In this document: one piece after another, positions 9,314-18,018 of the stretch
How positions within the stretch are numbered: the stretch's first letter is position 1
Layout of the letters: each line of letters starts with the position of its first letter
From: UBA1757 sp963617485
GTDB taxonomy: Bacteria > Bacteroidota > Bacteroidia > Bacteroidales > UBA1402
Assembly: GCA_963617485.1 (NCBI GenBank)
Contig: CAVEPA010000002.1
Span: 1-64,000 of the forward strand
Reading direction: 5' to 3'
Length of the DNA stretch: 64,000 bases
Position numbers and translations under genes: made by a program
Notes under the pieces: generated by a model
Seen by the model: only the letters and a program-made list of their open reading frames with translations
Told to the model about the DNA's origin: nothing
The model's database searches: none

Positions 9314-9353
9314 CTGCCTCAGATTGAAGTTTATTTTTGAGGATAGATTACTT
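9314..9353 (+). repeat. 40-bp dispersed repeat, copy 2
   Basis: This copy begins CTGCCTCAGATTG and ends GATAGATTACTT. It is 33/40 identical to 78-117 in the same orientation. It covers the hemD stop codon (minus strand) and the sequence just after it, so one end intrudes into coding DNA by a few bases. No coding role is apparent. Confidence 0.65.
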
Positions 9354-10100
9354 CTTCTTGTTGGATTCCTTCAAGTAAGCCTCCATAGCCGCCGTAATGG
9401 AAGGAGCCTGCGGCGTTGGAGCCTCGATATCAAGACGAAGGCCGGCATCTTTTACAGCTTGGGCTGTGGTTTTTCCCAAAGTGGCAATGGCAATCTCACC
9501 TTGTTGGAAATCGGGGAAATTCTTTTTCAACGAAGCAATACCATTGGGACTGAAAAACACCAGCATATCGTAATCGAAAGGTTCTTCCGGTGTGAAATCG
9601 TTGCTTACCGTGCGATACATAATCGTCTTGGTATATTCGATGTTCTTACTCTTGAACAAGGCATCGAAATCCTCCTTGGCAACGTCCGAGATGGGCAAGA
9701 GATACTTTTCGGTAGGATGCTTGTAGATGAGAGCCATCATGTCTTCCAGCTTGTTGGTGGCAGGATAGAAAATCTTACGCTTGCGGAACTGAATATATTT
9801 CTGCAAATACAGGGCAACCACCTCGCTTACACAAAAATATTTCATGGTTTCGGGAATGCTGACGCGAGTCTCTTCGCACAGACGGAAAAAATGGTCGACA
9901 GCCGTTCTAGCCGTAAAAACAACGGCGGTGTGCGCCAAAATATCAATGCGTTGATGGCGGAAATCCTTGACAGAGACACCTTCAACTTTAATAAAAGGTC
10001 GGAAATTGATGTGAACACCGTATTTTTTCTCCAGCTCGTAGTAAGGAGACTTTTCTGAAGAAGGTTTAGGCTGTGACACCAGTATGTTCTTAATTTTCAA
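9348..10100 (-). CDS. hemD: Uroporphyrinogen-III synthase
   Basis: HemD closes and inverts ring D of hydroxymethylbilane to give uroporphyrinogen III in tetrapyrrole synthesis. The 250-aa product matches the two-domain HemD fold. It starts with KNILVSQPKP, has VFTARTAVDHFF and, in the second domain, DMLVFFSPNGIASL and IATLGKTTAQAVKDAG, the best-conserved stretch. HemD sequences diverge widely, so these segments and the DUF4271 neighbour carry the call. It follows DUF4271 after 24 nt. A terminator lies beyond its stop. Confidence 0.88.
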   Translation of the reverse strand: MKIKNILVSQPKPSSEKSPYYELEKKYGVHINFRPFIKVEGVSVKDFRHQRIDILAHTAVVFTARTAVDHFFRLCEETRVSIPETMKYFCVSEVVALYLQKYIQFRKRKIFYPATNKLEDMMALIYKHPTEKYLLPISDVAKEDFDALFKSKNIEYTKTIMYRTVSNDFTPEEPFDYDMLVFFSPNGIASLKKNFPDFQQGEIAIATLGKTTAQAVKDAGLRLDIEAPTPQAPSITAAMEAYLKESNKKK

Positions 10101-10124
10101 GGCCTTGAATTTTTAAAGATGGAA

Positions 10125-10847
10125 TTACGACATTATCAGAACCAGCCCTTTCAGCCCTATCAAAAGGGGGGCTAATTCGAGGACGCAAAAGTACAGCAAA
10201 GAATGGAAAAAAGAAAGGCTGTTCGTGAAAAAAAACCTAAACAGCCCTGGCAGGGATATCAGCTTGATTATCACATAAGATACCAGCGCCACCTGCAACA
10301 TCAGCGGGGCCGAAAATCCCAGACCTTCGTCCAAGAGCAAGAGTAGCAGCAAAGGTATCGACAGCAGGCTCAGCGTGGCCGTCACACGCGTCTGCAGCAC
10401 ACCCCATTGCGAAGATGGCAGGTGTATCCATGCAAAGAAAAAATTAAGCAGTCGTTTCAGCAGGAAAAAGCCCAGCAACAAGGCAAAGCCCAGCAACAAG
10501 GGCTGCCAGTTGAAAACGCCGGCAGAAACTTCCGTCAAGCGGGCCACGAAAAGCGAAGACACCAACAAGGCCGCCACACAGAACCACGTCTGCAAACGGC
10601 TAACGGGAATGTCGAAATTGTAGGAGATATCTCTCTCGGGCTGTAAGAACATCTTGATATATACGCCCAACTGGTAACGGCAGCGCACAAACAAAAAAGC
10701 ACCCATTCCCAGCACGAACATCAGCACCAGATAGTACTTCAGACCCAAGGCCGATGTGTCGGAACCTTCGTATGCGATGCCGACAAAACGCAAAGTATCC
10801 CCAAGCATCTGTAACGAATCTATCGCAGAGACGGCTTGGGGATACAT
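10125..10847 (-). CDS. DUF4271 multi-pass membrane protein
   Basis: This 240-aa integral membrane protein has about six or seven hydrophobic segments: YYLVLMFVLGMGAFLFV near residue 38, WFCVAALLVSSLFVA, LLLGFALLLGFFLL, LLSIPLLLLLLL, VALVSYVIIKLI and the C-terminal pair. The family (DUF4271) is confined to Bacteroidota and typically lies directly upstream of hemD, as here. Its function is unknown. It starts 24 nt after the frdB stop, so it may be read from the frdCAB promoter. Confidence 0.85.
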   Translation of the reverse strand: MYPQAVSAIDSLQMLGDTLRFVGIAYEGSDTSALGLKYYLVLMFVLGMGAFLFVRCRYQLGVYIKMFLQPERDISYNFDIPVSRLQTWFCVAALLVSSLFVARLTEVSAGVFNWQPLLLGFALLLGFFLLKRLLNFFFAWIHLPSSQWGVLQTRVTATLSLLSIPLLLLLLLDEGLGFSAPLMLQVALVSYVIIKLISLPGLFRFFFTNSLSFFHSLLYFCVLELAPLLIGLKGLVLIMS

Positions 10848-10871
10848 GACAGTTATCGGTTCAGACTATTG

Positions 10872-11627
10872 TTAGTCGGCCAATTTTGCACAAAGATACT
10901 CGCGGTTGAGGCGGGCGATGTTCGAGATGGAAACATTCTTGGGGCATTCGGCTTCGCAGGCACCGGTGTTGGTGCAGTTACCGAAACCAAGTTCGTCCAT
11001 CTTGGATACCATGGCTTTAGCACGGGCAGCGGCCTCCACCTTACCCTGGGGCAGCAAAGCCAGCTGGCTTACCTTGGCAGAAACGAACAACATGGCAGAA
11101 CCGTTCTTGCAAGCGGCTACGCAAGCGCCACATCCGATGCAAGAAGCTGCGTCCATGGCCAAATCGGCCTTAACCTTAGGAATAGGAATTGCGTTGGCAT
11201 CGGGCATACCGCCGGTGTTCACCGATACATAGCCTCCGGCTTGAATAATCTTGTCGAAAGCACTACGGTCTACCATCAAGTCTCTGATAACGGGGAATCC
11301 GTGCGAACGCCAAGGCTCAACGGTGATAACATCGCCATCCTTGAACTTGCGCATATGCAGCTGGCAGGTAGTAATATCCTCGTCGGGTCCATGAGGATGA
11401 CCATTGATATACAAAGAGCACATACCGCAAATACCTTCACGACAGTCGTGGTCGAAGACAACCGGTTCTTTCTTCTCGGAAATCAGCTGTTCGTTCAGCT
11501 GGTCCATCATCTCCAAGAAAGAACTGTCGGTAGAAACATTTTTCAATTGATAGGTTTCAAAGGCACCTTTGGCCTTGGGTCCCCTCTGACGCCAAACCTT
11601 CAAAGTGATATTTATATTCTTTTCCAT
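10872..11627 (-). CDS. frdB: Fumarate reductase/succinate dehydrogenase iron-sulfur subunit
   Basis: This subunit carries electrons between the flavin subunit and the quinone site. The 251-aa product has the plant-type 2Fe-2S site at C62, C67, C70 and C88 (CREGICGMC then TTC). The C-terminal ferredoxin domain has CIGCGACVAAC, then CTNTGACEAECPKNV, supplying the 4Fe-4S and 3Fe-4S clusters. It is the last gene of frdCAB, 3 nt after frdA. In Bacteroides the homologous complex is mainly a fumarate reductase in anaerobic respiration; direction cannot be told from sequence. Confidence 0.96.
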   Translation of the reverse strand: MEKNINITLKVWRQRGPKAKGAFETYQLKNVSTDSSFLEMMDQLNEQLISEKKEPVVFDHDCREGICGMCSLYINGHPHGPDEDITTCQLHMRKFKDGDVITVEPWRSHGFPVIRDLMVDRSAFDKIIQAGGYVSVNTGGMPDANAIPIPKVKADLAMDAASCIGCGACVAACKNGSAMLFVSAKVSQLALLPQGKVEAAARAKAMVSKMDELGFGNCTNTGACEAECPKNVSISNIARLNREYLCAKLAD

Positions 11628-11630
11628 AGA

Positions 11631-13583
11631 TTATTTGTAATTGCGTTGTTGAACTTTGGTAAATTCGTAGTTGAGGTCTTCCTTGAGCATTTCAGGTTCG
11701 CTGTCCTCGCCGGTGTACTTCCAGCAAGCAACGTACATAAACTTGTCATCTTGACGGAGAGCCTCACCTTCGGGGGTCTGGTATTCCTCACGGAAATGGC
11801 CACCGCAGGATTCTTCACGGTGCAGGGCATCGCGGGCCATCAGCTCGCCGATTTCGATAAAGTCGGCCAGACGGAGAGCCTTTTCGAGTTCGGTGTTCAA
11901 GTCTTTGGCATCACCGGGAATATAAACTTCGCTCCAAAATTCTTGTTTGATACGCTTGATTTCGGTCAAGGCCTTCTTCAAGCTTGCTTCGGTACGGCCC
12001 ATGCCGACAAATTCCCACATTATCAGACCGAGTGCTTTGTGCAGGGAATCTACCGAACGGGTACCTTGGACAGACATCAGCTTCTCGATGCGTTCGTTTA
12101 CCTTCTTTTCGGCCTCGATGAACTCGGGACGCTCTGTAGAGAAGCGGGGAACACGGATTTCGTCGGCCAAATAGTTCTGGATAGTATAGGGCAGTACAAA
12201 ATAACCGTCGGCCAAACCTTGCATCAGAGCTGAAGCACCCAAACGGTTGGCACCATGATCGGAGAAGTTGGCTTCGCCTATGCAGAACAAGCCGGGAATA
12301 GAGGTCTGCAGCTCGTAGTCTACCCAAATACCGCCCATAGTATAGTGAATGGCCGGGAAAATCATCATCGGGTTCTCGTAAGGATTCTCGTCAACAATCT
12401 TTTCGTACATCTGGAAGAGGTTGCCGTATTTTTGTTCAACAACGTTCTTGCCCAGACGCTGGATTGCTTCGGAGAAATCGAGGAATACAGCCAAACCCGT
12501 ACTGTTGACACCATAACCGGCATCACAGCGTTCCTTGGCTGCACGCGACGCTACGTCACGGGGAACCAAGTTACCGAAGGCGGGATAGCGACGTTCCAAG
12601 TAGTAATCACGGTCTTCTTCGGGGATATCACGGCCTTTCAGCTTGCCAGCCTGCAAAGCCTTGGCATCTTCGAGTTTCTTGGGTACCCAAATACGGCCAT
12701 CGTTACGCAATGATTCCGACATCAGGGTCAGTTTGGACTGGTTGCTGCCGTGTACGGGAATACAGGTAGGATGAATCTGTGCGTAGCAGGGGTTGGCGAA
12801 GTAAGCGCCTTTCTTGTAAGCTTGCCATGCAGCGGAGCCGTTGGAACCCATAGCATTGGTAGACAAGAAGAAGGTGTTGCCATAACCACCCGTACCGATA
12901 ACAACAGCATGTGCTGCATAGCGTTCAATCTTGCCGGTAACCAAGTTGCGAACAATGATACCGCGTGCCTTGCCATCGATAATGACAAGGTCGAGCATTT
13001 CGCGACGAGTGTAAAGCTTGACGCTGCCCTTGTGTACCTGACGGCTCAAAGCCGAATAGGCACCGAGCAACAACTGCTGGCCGGTCTGTCCTTTGGCATA
13101 GAAAGTACGGGAAACCTGAGCGCCGCCGAAAGAACGGTTGGCAAGGCTACCGCCGTATTCACGGGCGAAAGGAACACCTTGAGCCACGCACTGGTCGATG
13201 ATGTTGTTGGAAACTTCGGCCAGACGGTAAACATTGGCTTCGCGGGCACGATAGTCACCACCCTTGATGGTATCGTAATAAAGACGATAAACGGAGTCGC
13301 CGTCGTTCTGATAGTTCTTGGCAGCATTGATACCACCCTGTGCAGCAATGGAGTGAGCACGACGGGGAGAATCCTGAATACAGAAGTTCAGTACATTAAA
13401 GCCCAGTTCGCCAAGAGTGGCAGCGGCAGATGCACCGGCCAAACCCGTACCCACCACGATAATGTCGAGGCGTCTTTTGTTAGCGGGGTTCACCAGTTTC
13501 TGATGAGCCTTGTAATTCGTCCATTTTTCGGCCAAGGGTCCCTCAGGAATCTTGGAGTCGATTTTAATTGTATTGGTACTCAT
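11631..13583 (-). CDS. frdA: Fumarate reductase/succinate dehydrogenase flavoprotein subunit
   Basis: This is the catalytic FAD-containing subunit interconverting fumarate and succinate. The 650-aa product has the dinucleotide fold IIVVGTGLAGASAA, the covalent-FAD region HSIAAQGGINAA, HPTCIPVHG, RYPAFGNLVPRDVASRA and HYTMGGIWVD with GANRLGASALMQGLADG. The length and the Bacillus/Wolinella-like features (long capping domain, CxAQGVPFAREYGG) fit the three-subunit group with one diheme membrane subunit. It lies between frdC (3-nt gap) and frdB (3-nt gap). Confidence 0.97.
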   Translation of the reverse strand: MSTNTIKIDSKIPEGPLAEKWTNYKAHQKLVNPANKRRLDIIVVGTGLAGASAAATLGELGFNVLNFCIQDSPRRAHSIAAQGGINAAKNYQNDGDSVYRLYYDTIKGGDYRAREANVYRLAEVSNNIIDQCVAQGVPFAREYGGSLANRSFGGAQVSRTFYAKGQTGQQLLLGAYSALSRQVHKGSVKLYTRREMLDLVIIDGKARGIIVRNLVTGKIERYAAHAVVIGTGGYGNTFFLSTNAMGSNGSAAWQAYKKGAYFANPCYAQIHPTCIPVHGSNQSKLTLMSESLRNDGRIWVPKKLEDAKALQAGKLKGRDIPEEDRDYYLERRYPAFGNLVPRDVASRAAKERCDAGYGVNSTGLAVFLDFSEAIQRLGKNVVEQKYGNLFQMYEKIVDENPYENPMMIFPAIHYTMGGIWVDYELQTSIPGLFCIGEANFSDHGANRLGASALMQGLADGYFVLPYTIQNYLADEIRVPRFSTERPEFIEAEKKVNERIEKLMSVQGTRSVDSLHKALGLIMWEFVGMGRTEASLKKALTEIKRIKQEFWSEVYIPGDAKDLNTELEKALRLADFIEIGELMARDALHREESCGGHFREEYQTPEGEALRQDDKFMYVACWKYTGEDSEPEMLKEDLNYEFTKVQQRNYK

Positions 13584-13586
13584 ATC

Positions 13587-14264
13587 CTAGCAAGCAAAAA
13601 TGTTACAAATCAAATAATAGATGGGAATAAGTGCGAACAGACCGCAAACGATGGTGGCATAGATGTTGGAGATGCATTTCCAACGGGGCATCCACTTGAG
13701 GTTGTTCCAGCCGAGGGTCTGCATGGCGCTCCAAATACCGTGAGTAAGATGGAACCACAAAGCCAGCAGCCAGATGAGATACAGAACGCAATACCAGCTG
13801 TGCGAGAACAAGGCCTGCACCAAAACGGCACCTTCCACGTGAAGTTCAACACCGTTGATGCTGGAAATAAGTTCCTGCAGCTGCATCTTGTACCAGAAGT
13901 TGCAAAGGTGCAATACGATGAAACCAATGATAATGATACCCAGCACAAACATGTTCTGTGAAGCCCATTCGACATCCTTGGGGCGCTTGTTCACTGCATA
14001 GCGCACATTGCCTCGGGCGATGTAGTTGCGTACCGTCAGGATAAAGGCGAACAGGATGTGCAGCACAAACAGCAATGCCAGACCCAGGGTACCGATAATG
14101 GCATACCAGTTGGCTCCCAAGAAATGACAGATGTCATCGTACACACCAGGGGCGATTACCACGAAGATGTTCATGACGGCATGGAAAGTTAGGAACAGCA
14201 CCAAGGCGGCTCCCGTGATACTCATAAAGAGCTTTTTGACAATAGAAGACATTCTACAGGCCAT
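13587..14264 (-). CDS. frdC: Fumarate reductase/succinate dehydrogenase cytochrome b subunit
   Basis: This membrane anchor binds two hemes b and quinone. The 225-aa product has five hydrophobic helices. Candidate heme histidines are in FLTFHAVMN (helix I), LFVLHILFAF (II), IVLHLCNFWYK (III) and LWFHLTHGIWSA (IV), as in Wolinella FrdC and Bacillus SdhC. An alternative start at 14252 (MSSIVKKLF) fits homologues slightly better than the first ATG. It is the first gene of frdCAB. A -7 box and a dyad lie upstream. Confidence 0.93.
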   Translation of the reverse strand: MACRMSSIVKKLFMSITGAALVLFLTFHAVMNIFVVIAPGVYDDICHFLGANWYAIIGTLGLALLFVLHILFAFILTVRNYIARGNVRYAVNKRPKDVEWASQNMFVLGIIIIGFIVLHLCNFWYKMQLQELISSINGVELHVEGAVLVQALFSHSWYCVLYLIWLLALWFHLTHGIWSAMQTLGWNNLKWMPRWKCISNIYATIVCGLFALIPIYYLICNIFAC

Positions 14265-14308
14265 ACGATTAATATAAAGTTGTTAATAATTATGCTTTTA
14301 TAGTGTGC

Positions 14309-14335
14309 TTGCATCGCCTAAAACAAGCGATGCAA
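14309..14335 (-). promoter_or_regulatory. Dyad in the frdCAB leader overlapping the promoter
   Basis: TTGCATCGC and GCGATGCAA form a perfect 9-bp inverted repeat with a 9-nt spacer. Its outer arm overlaps the -7 box at 14333-14340. It could be an operator, for example for a redox- or carbon-responsive regulator, or a stem-loop at the very 5' end of the frd mRNA. Which regulator binds is not evident. Confidence 0.5.
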
Positions 14336-14340
14336 AGATA
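14333..14340 (-). promoter_or_regulatory. Probable frdCAB promoter, -7 box TATCTTTG
   Basis: Read on the minus strand, TATCTTTG fits TAnnTTTG. It lies 68 nt before the frdC ATG. No TTTG is found at the -33 position. The divergent cysE box is 63 bp away, so the two genes have separate, back-to-back promoters. Confidence 0.5.
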
Positions 14341-14402
14341 TTATCTTTTTACGGAGGGAACAAGCCATTAAAGAATTATTTCAAGAATCGGAATTCTTGC
14401 GC

Positions 14403-14410
14403 TAATTTTG
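14403..14410 (+). promoter_or_regulatory. Probable cysE promoter, -7 box TAATTTTG
   Basis: TAATTTTG matches TAnnTTTG. It ends 18 nt before the chosen cysE ATG, giving a leader of about 12 nt. An in-frame GTG at 14408 falls inside this box and so cannot be the start. Confidence 0.55.
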
Positions 14411-14428
14411 TGGGACAATTCACATCTT

Positions 14429-15289
14429 ATGAACACCAACGTTTCAAGAAAACTGAAAAGCACTATCAAGGATCTTTCCGATTTCGAAACGCTCAAAGGC
14501 ATGCACTACGAGCTGGGAGAGTCGGATGCCATGCCATCGCTGGAAGCGCTCGAAGATATCGTCCAGCTGTGCCGGGCACTTATTTTTCCGGGTTTTTTCG
14601 GCTACCCGGCCGTGAACAAGCAAAACATCACCTACCATACCGGCATCGGCTGCGAAAGGCTCTACCAGCTGCTCGTTGAACAGATACAGGAAGAAAACCG
14701 CGATGAAATCGCACTGGCCTTCATACAGCAGCTGCCCCAGTTGCGCGCCTGGCTCAGCGAAGACGTGGTGGCCTCCTACAATGGCGACCCCGCCGCCGAC
14801 AACTATGCCGAAGTCATTGCCTGCTATCCCGGCATCCGGGCCATCAGCAGCTACCGTATCGCGCATGCGTTGCTGCAGCTCGGCGTAGCCGTGCTGCCCC
14901 GCATGATTACCGAACTGGCCCATTCCGAAACGGGTATCGACATACATCCCGCCGCCCAAATCGGACACGCCTTCTCCATCGACCACGGCACGGGCGTTGT
15001 TATCGGCGCGACGGCCATCTTGGGCAACAACGTTAAGCTTTACCAAGGCGTTACGCTGGGTGCCAAGAGCTTCCCGCTCGATGAAGAGGGCAACCCCATC
15101 AAGGGCGTACCCCGCCATCCCATTCTGGAAGACAATGTCATCGTCTATTCCAACGCCACCATTCTGGGCCGTATCACCATAGGTAAAGACGCCACCATAG
15201 GCGGCAACATCTGGGTAACGACCGATGTTCCTGCCGGAACCAGGCTGATGCAGACCAAACAAGGTTCACGAACTAGCAAAGAAATCTGA
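14429..15289 (+). CDS. cysE: Serine O-acetyltransferase
   Basis: CysE acetylates L-serine for cysteine synthesis. The 286-aa product has an alpha-helical N-terminal domain and a C-terminal left-handed parallel beta-helix of hexapeptide repeats: GIDIHPAAQIGHAFSIDHG, VVIGATAILGNNVKLYQGVTLGA, PILEDNVIVYSNATILG, ITIGKDATIGGNIWVT. The active-site His/Asp region IDHGTG is present. ATG 14429 is chosen because the -7 box overlaps the longer GTG version. The stop overlaps the next ATG by one base (TGATG), indicating translational coupling. Confidence 0.95.
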   Translation: MNTNVSRKLKSTIKDLSDFETLKGMHYELGESDAMPSLEALEDIVQLCRALIFPGFFGYPAVNKQNITYHTGIGCERLYQLLVEQIQEENRDEIALAFIQQLPQLRAWLSEDVVASYNGDPAADNYAEVIACYPGIRAISSYRIAHALLQLGVAVLPRMITELAHSETGIDIHPAAQIGHAFSIDHGTGVVIGATAILGNNVKLYQGVTLGAKSFPLDEEGNPIKGVPRHPILEDNVIVYSNATILGRITIGKDATIGGNIWVTTDVPAGTRLMQTKQGSRTSKEI

Positions 15290-16470
15290 TGAAACAGGAA
15301 GAATCTTTCGAAATGATAGCCAAAACCTTCTACGGACTAGAAGAAGTTTTGGCCGAAGAAATTGTCAATCTTGGCGGAGACGATGTGGAAATTGGCCGCC
15401 GGGCAGTGTTTTTCAAAGGAGACAAACGCTTGATGTACAAGGCCAATCTACACCTGCGTACCGCCTTGCGCATTCTGAAGCCCATCAAGGCGTTCCGCGC
15501 CAAAACCGCCGATGAAATCTACGAAACCTTGCGCAAAATCGATTGGGAGGAGTACATGGATATCAAGCAAACTTTTACGGTGGATACGGTACTTTTCTCC
15601 GACACTTTCAAGAATTCGCAATATCTGACCTACCGCGTCAAAGATGCCATCGCCGACAGTTTCAATGCGAAATATGGCAAGCGTCCCTCGGTAAGACTGG
15701 TGAACCCCGACATTTACGTTCATCTGCATATTTCGCAGGAAATGTGTACACTTTGCATGGATTCATCGGGAGAATCGCTGCACAAAAGAGGCTACCGCAC
15801 CGAACAGACCGAAGCTCCGCTGAACGAAGTGCTGGCTGCCGGCATGCTCCTGCTGGCCGGATGGAAAGGCCAGACCAATTTCATCGACCCTATGTGCGGC
15901 AGCGGCACGCTTCCCATCGAAGCGGCTTTGATTGCCCTGAACATCCCGGCGGGTATCTACCGCCAGCGTTTTGCCTTCCAGTCGTGGAAAGACTACGATG
16001 CCGATTTGTTCGATGAAATCTACGATGAAGACTCGCAGCGACCCTTCGAATACAAGATTTACGGCTCCGATATTTCGCGTCAGGCCATTGCCATTGCCAC
16101 CAGAAACGTTGAGCGCGCCGGGTTGAAGAAATACATCAACCTAAAGGTGAAACCCATACAGGAAATACTCACCACGGTGGGCAACGAAGGCCTGCTCATG
16201 ACCAACCCTCCCTACGGAGAACGTCTCAAGCCCGAAGACCTGATGGGCCTTTACGCCGACTTGGGAGAACGGCTGAAACATGTTTTCACTGGATATCAGG
16301 CCTGGATTCTGAGCTATCGCAAAGAATGCTTCGACCATATAGGACTGCGCCATTCCAAGCGTTTTTTCCTGATGAACGGCTCTCTGGAATGCGAACTGCG
16401 CCAGTACGAGATTTTTAGTGGCAAGATGGACGGCTACAAAATGCGCAAAGCCCATGGCAAAGAAGAATAG
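15289..16470 (+). CDS. THUMP-domain class I SAM-dependent RNA methyltransferase (RlmL N-terminal/Trm-like)
   Basis: The 393-aa protein begins with an N-terminal ferredoxin-like and THUMP region (about residues 5-160), which binds structured RNA. A Rossmann methyltransferase domain follows, with FIDPMCGSGTLPIEAALIAL (SAM binding), YGSDIS and the base-flipping NPPYGERL motif of N-methyltransferases. It matches the RlmL/YcbY N-terminal half, which makes m2G2445 in 23S rRNA, but lacks the RlmK half. The exact target in this organism is inferred only. It is coupled to cysE upstream and overlaps the RNase H gene by 17 nt. Confidence 0.9.
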   Translation: MKQEESFEMIAKTFYGLEEVLAEEIVNLGGDDVEIGRRAVFFKGDKRLMYKANLHLRTALRILKPIKAFRAKTADEIYETLRKIDWEEYMDIKQTFTVDTVLFSDTFKNSQYLTYRVKDAIADSFNAKYGKRPSVRLVNPDIYVHLHISQEMCTLCMDSSGESLHKRGYRTEQTEAPLNEVLAAGMLLLAGWKGQTNFIDPMCGSGTLPIEAALIALNIPAGIYRQRFAFQSWKDYDADLFDEIYDEDSQRPFEYKIYGSDISRQAIAIATRNVERAGLKKYINLKVKPIQEILTTVGNEGLLMTNPPYGERLKPEDLMGLYADLGERLKHVFTGYQAWILSYRKECFDHIGLRHSKRFFLMNGSLECELRQYEIFSGKMDGYKMRKAHGKEE

Positions 16471-17092
16471 TTGCTACGTCGTCTGGGTGGGCCGCGAAAC
16501 GGGCATCTTCCATACTTGGGATGCCTGTCGCCGGCAGACAGAAGGATTTGAAGGAGCCCGCTTTATGGGCTTTCCCGATTTGGAATCCGCCCGTGCCGCC
16601 TTTGCCCAGCCTTGGCAGGCAGCCTATTCCAAACGCAACAGCCAGACAGCAGCCTCCGTCTCCAGCAACCCGCATCAGCCACGCCCGCAAGGCGATGTGG
16701 TAGCCGTGGATGCCGCCTGCAGCGGCAACCCTGGGCTTATGGAATACCGTGGTGTCTTTTTACGCGATGGAAAGGAGATTTTTCATGCCGGCCCCTACCG
16801 CGACGGCACCAATAACATTGGTGAATTCCTGGCAATTGTGCATATTCTGGCTCTCCAGAAGCAGAAAGGGCTGCGTCTACCCGTGTACTCCGACAGCGCC
16901 AACGCCCTGCTTTGGGTCAAGAAAAAGAAGTGCGGCACCAAACTGGCCCACACCGGACACAACGAAGTCATTTTTGAACTGATTGCCAGAGCCGAACACT
17001 GGTTGCAGACCCATCCGCACGACGACATCCCCCTACACAAATGGCAAACCGAAATTTGGGGAGAAATTCCCGCTGACTTCGGGCGCAAATAA
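16454..17092 (+). CDS. rnhA: RNase H family protein with N-terminal viroplasmin (RHBD) domain
   Basis: This 212-aa protein has two domains. Residues 1-55 (KKNSCYVVWVGRETGIF to GFPDLESARAAF) form a caulimovirus viroplasmin-like domain that binds RNA:DNA hybrids. Residues ~75-212 form RNase HI, with VAVDAACSGNPG, NNIGEFLAI, VYSDSANAL and a C-terminal acid, which supply the D-E-D-D metal-binding set. It removes RNA from RNA:DNA hybrids. The ATG at 16454 places the viroplasmin motif at the N-terminus; a longer frame from 16418 would extend deeper into the methyltransferase gene. Confidence 0.92.
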   Translation: MAKKNSCYVVWVGRETGIFHTWDACRRQTEGFEGARFMGFPDLESARAAFAQPWQAAYSKRNSQTAASVSSNPHQPRPQGDVVAVDAACSGNPGLMEYRGVFLRDGKEIFHAGPYRDGTNNIGEFLAIVHILALQKQKGLRLPVYSDSANALLWVKKKKCGTKLAHTGHNEVIFELIARAEHWLQTHPHDDIPLHKWQTEIWGEIPADFGRK

Positions 17093-17094
17093 CT

Positions 17095-17994
17095 TCAATC
17101 CTGACGATTCCTTGGAAGGTACTCCAAGATTTGCGAACGCAAGAAGCTTCGGTCTAGATGCGTATAAACCTCGGTGGTAAGGATGCTTTCGTGGCCCAAA
17201 AGCTGTTGGATAACCCGCAAGTTGGCACCGCCTTCGAGCAGGTGCGTGGCAAAACTATGGCGCAAGGTGTGCGGGCTGATGCTTTTCTGGATACCGGCTT
17301 TCTGTGCCAGATTTTTGATGATGCGAAACACCATCGAGCGTGAGAGCTGACGTCCCTGTTTGCTCAAGAAAACATAATCATCCTGTGCCTTGCGGATATT
17401 GCAGATTTGCTGGCGGTCGGCCATCCACAGGCGTATTTCCCGAATGGCCTTGGACGAAATGGGCACCAGACGCTGTTTGCTACCCTTGCCTTCCACCAGA
17501 ATGTATTCTTCATCGAAATAGCAGCACGAGAGCTTCAGCCCCACCAGTTCGGAAACGCGCAGGCCGCAGCTGTACATGGTTTCAATCATGGCCTTGTTGC
17601 GGTGTCCGTCGGGACGGCTGAGATCTATCTGCGCGAGCATAGCGTCTATCTCCTCTACACTCAGCACTTCAGGCAAGTGTCGGCCGGTCTGCGGAGCGTC
17701 AATCAGTTCACAAGGGTCTCTTTGGATATAGTCTTCCAGCAACAGAAAAGAGTAGAACGACTTGATACCGGACAAGATACGCGCCTGCGAACGCGGCGAG
17801 ATGCCCAAATCGCGCAACTGGCAAAGGAATTGCTCTATGTCATCGCTGGTCAAGCTATCAAGGGGACGGTTGCCGGCATAGTCCATCAGCTTTTGCAAAT
17901 CGGCCATGTAAGCAGCCAAGGTGTTCTCTGACAGTGATTTTTCCAAGCGAAGAAAGGCGCTGTATTTTTTTAGCCAGGGGGTATGCTCGCTCAT
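17095..17994 (-). CDS. xerD: Tyrosine recombinase XerC/XerD
   Basis: This site-specific recombinase resolves chromosome dimers at dif. The 299-aa product has an N-terminal SAM-like core-binding domain (SEHTPWLKKYSAFLRLEKSL). The catalytic domain carries the family residues: R in SCGLRVSEL, K in KGSKQR, HxxR in PHTLRHSFATHLLEGG, H in LGHES and the tyrosine in TTEVYTHLD. ATG 17994 is used because the upstream extension crosses the promoter. The gene is convergent with rnhA (2 nt between stops) and divergent from aroQ. Nothing phage-like is nearby, so this is the housekeeping enzyme. Confidence 0.95.
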   Translation of the reverse strand: MSEHTPWLKKYSAFLRLEKSLSENTLAAYMADLQKLMDYAGNRPLDSLTSDDIEQFLCQLRDLGISPRSQARILSGIKSFYSFLLLEDYIQRDPCELIDAPQTGRHLPEVLSVEEIDAMLAQIDLSRPDGHRNKAMIETMYSCGLRVSELVGLKLSCCYFDEEYILVEGKGSKQRLVPISSKAIREIRLWMADRQQICNIRKAQDDYVFLSKQGRQLSRSMVFRIIKNLAQKAGIQKSISPHTLRHSFATHLLEGGANLRVIQQLLGHESILTTEVYTHLDRSFLRSQILEYLPRNRQD

Positions 17995-18004
17995 CTTTTG
18001 TTTG

Positions 18005-18012
18005 TACTTTTG
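18005..18012 (+). promoter_or_regulatory. Probable aroQ promoter, -7 box TACTTTTG
   Basis: TACTTTTG matches TAnnTTTG and lies 41 nt before the aroQ ATG. It is separated by only 6 bp from the opposing xerD box, so the two RNA polymerase footprints must overlap. Confidence 0.55.
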
Positions 18013-18018
18013 TCCTTG

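Noticed and set aside
10836..13961. Long plus-strand open frames (465 and 403 codons) opposite frdB/frdA/frdC
   Set aside because: They are antisense to strongly conserved genes with intact Fe-S and FAD motifs; the length comes from codon bias on the coding strand.
17095..17994. Phage or integron integrase
   Set aside because: It matches the housekeeping XerC/D length and motifs and has no phage genes, att duplications or cassettes around it.
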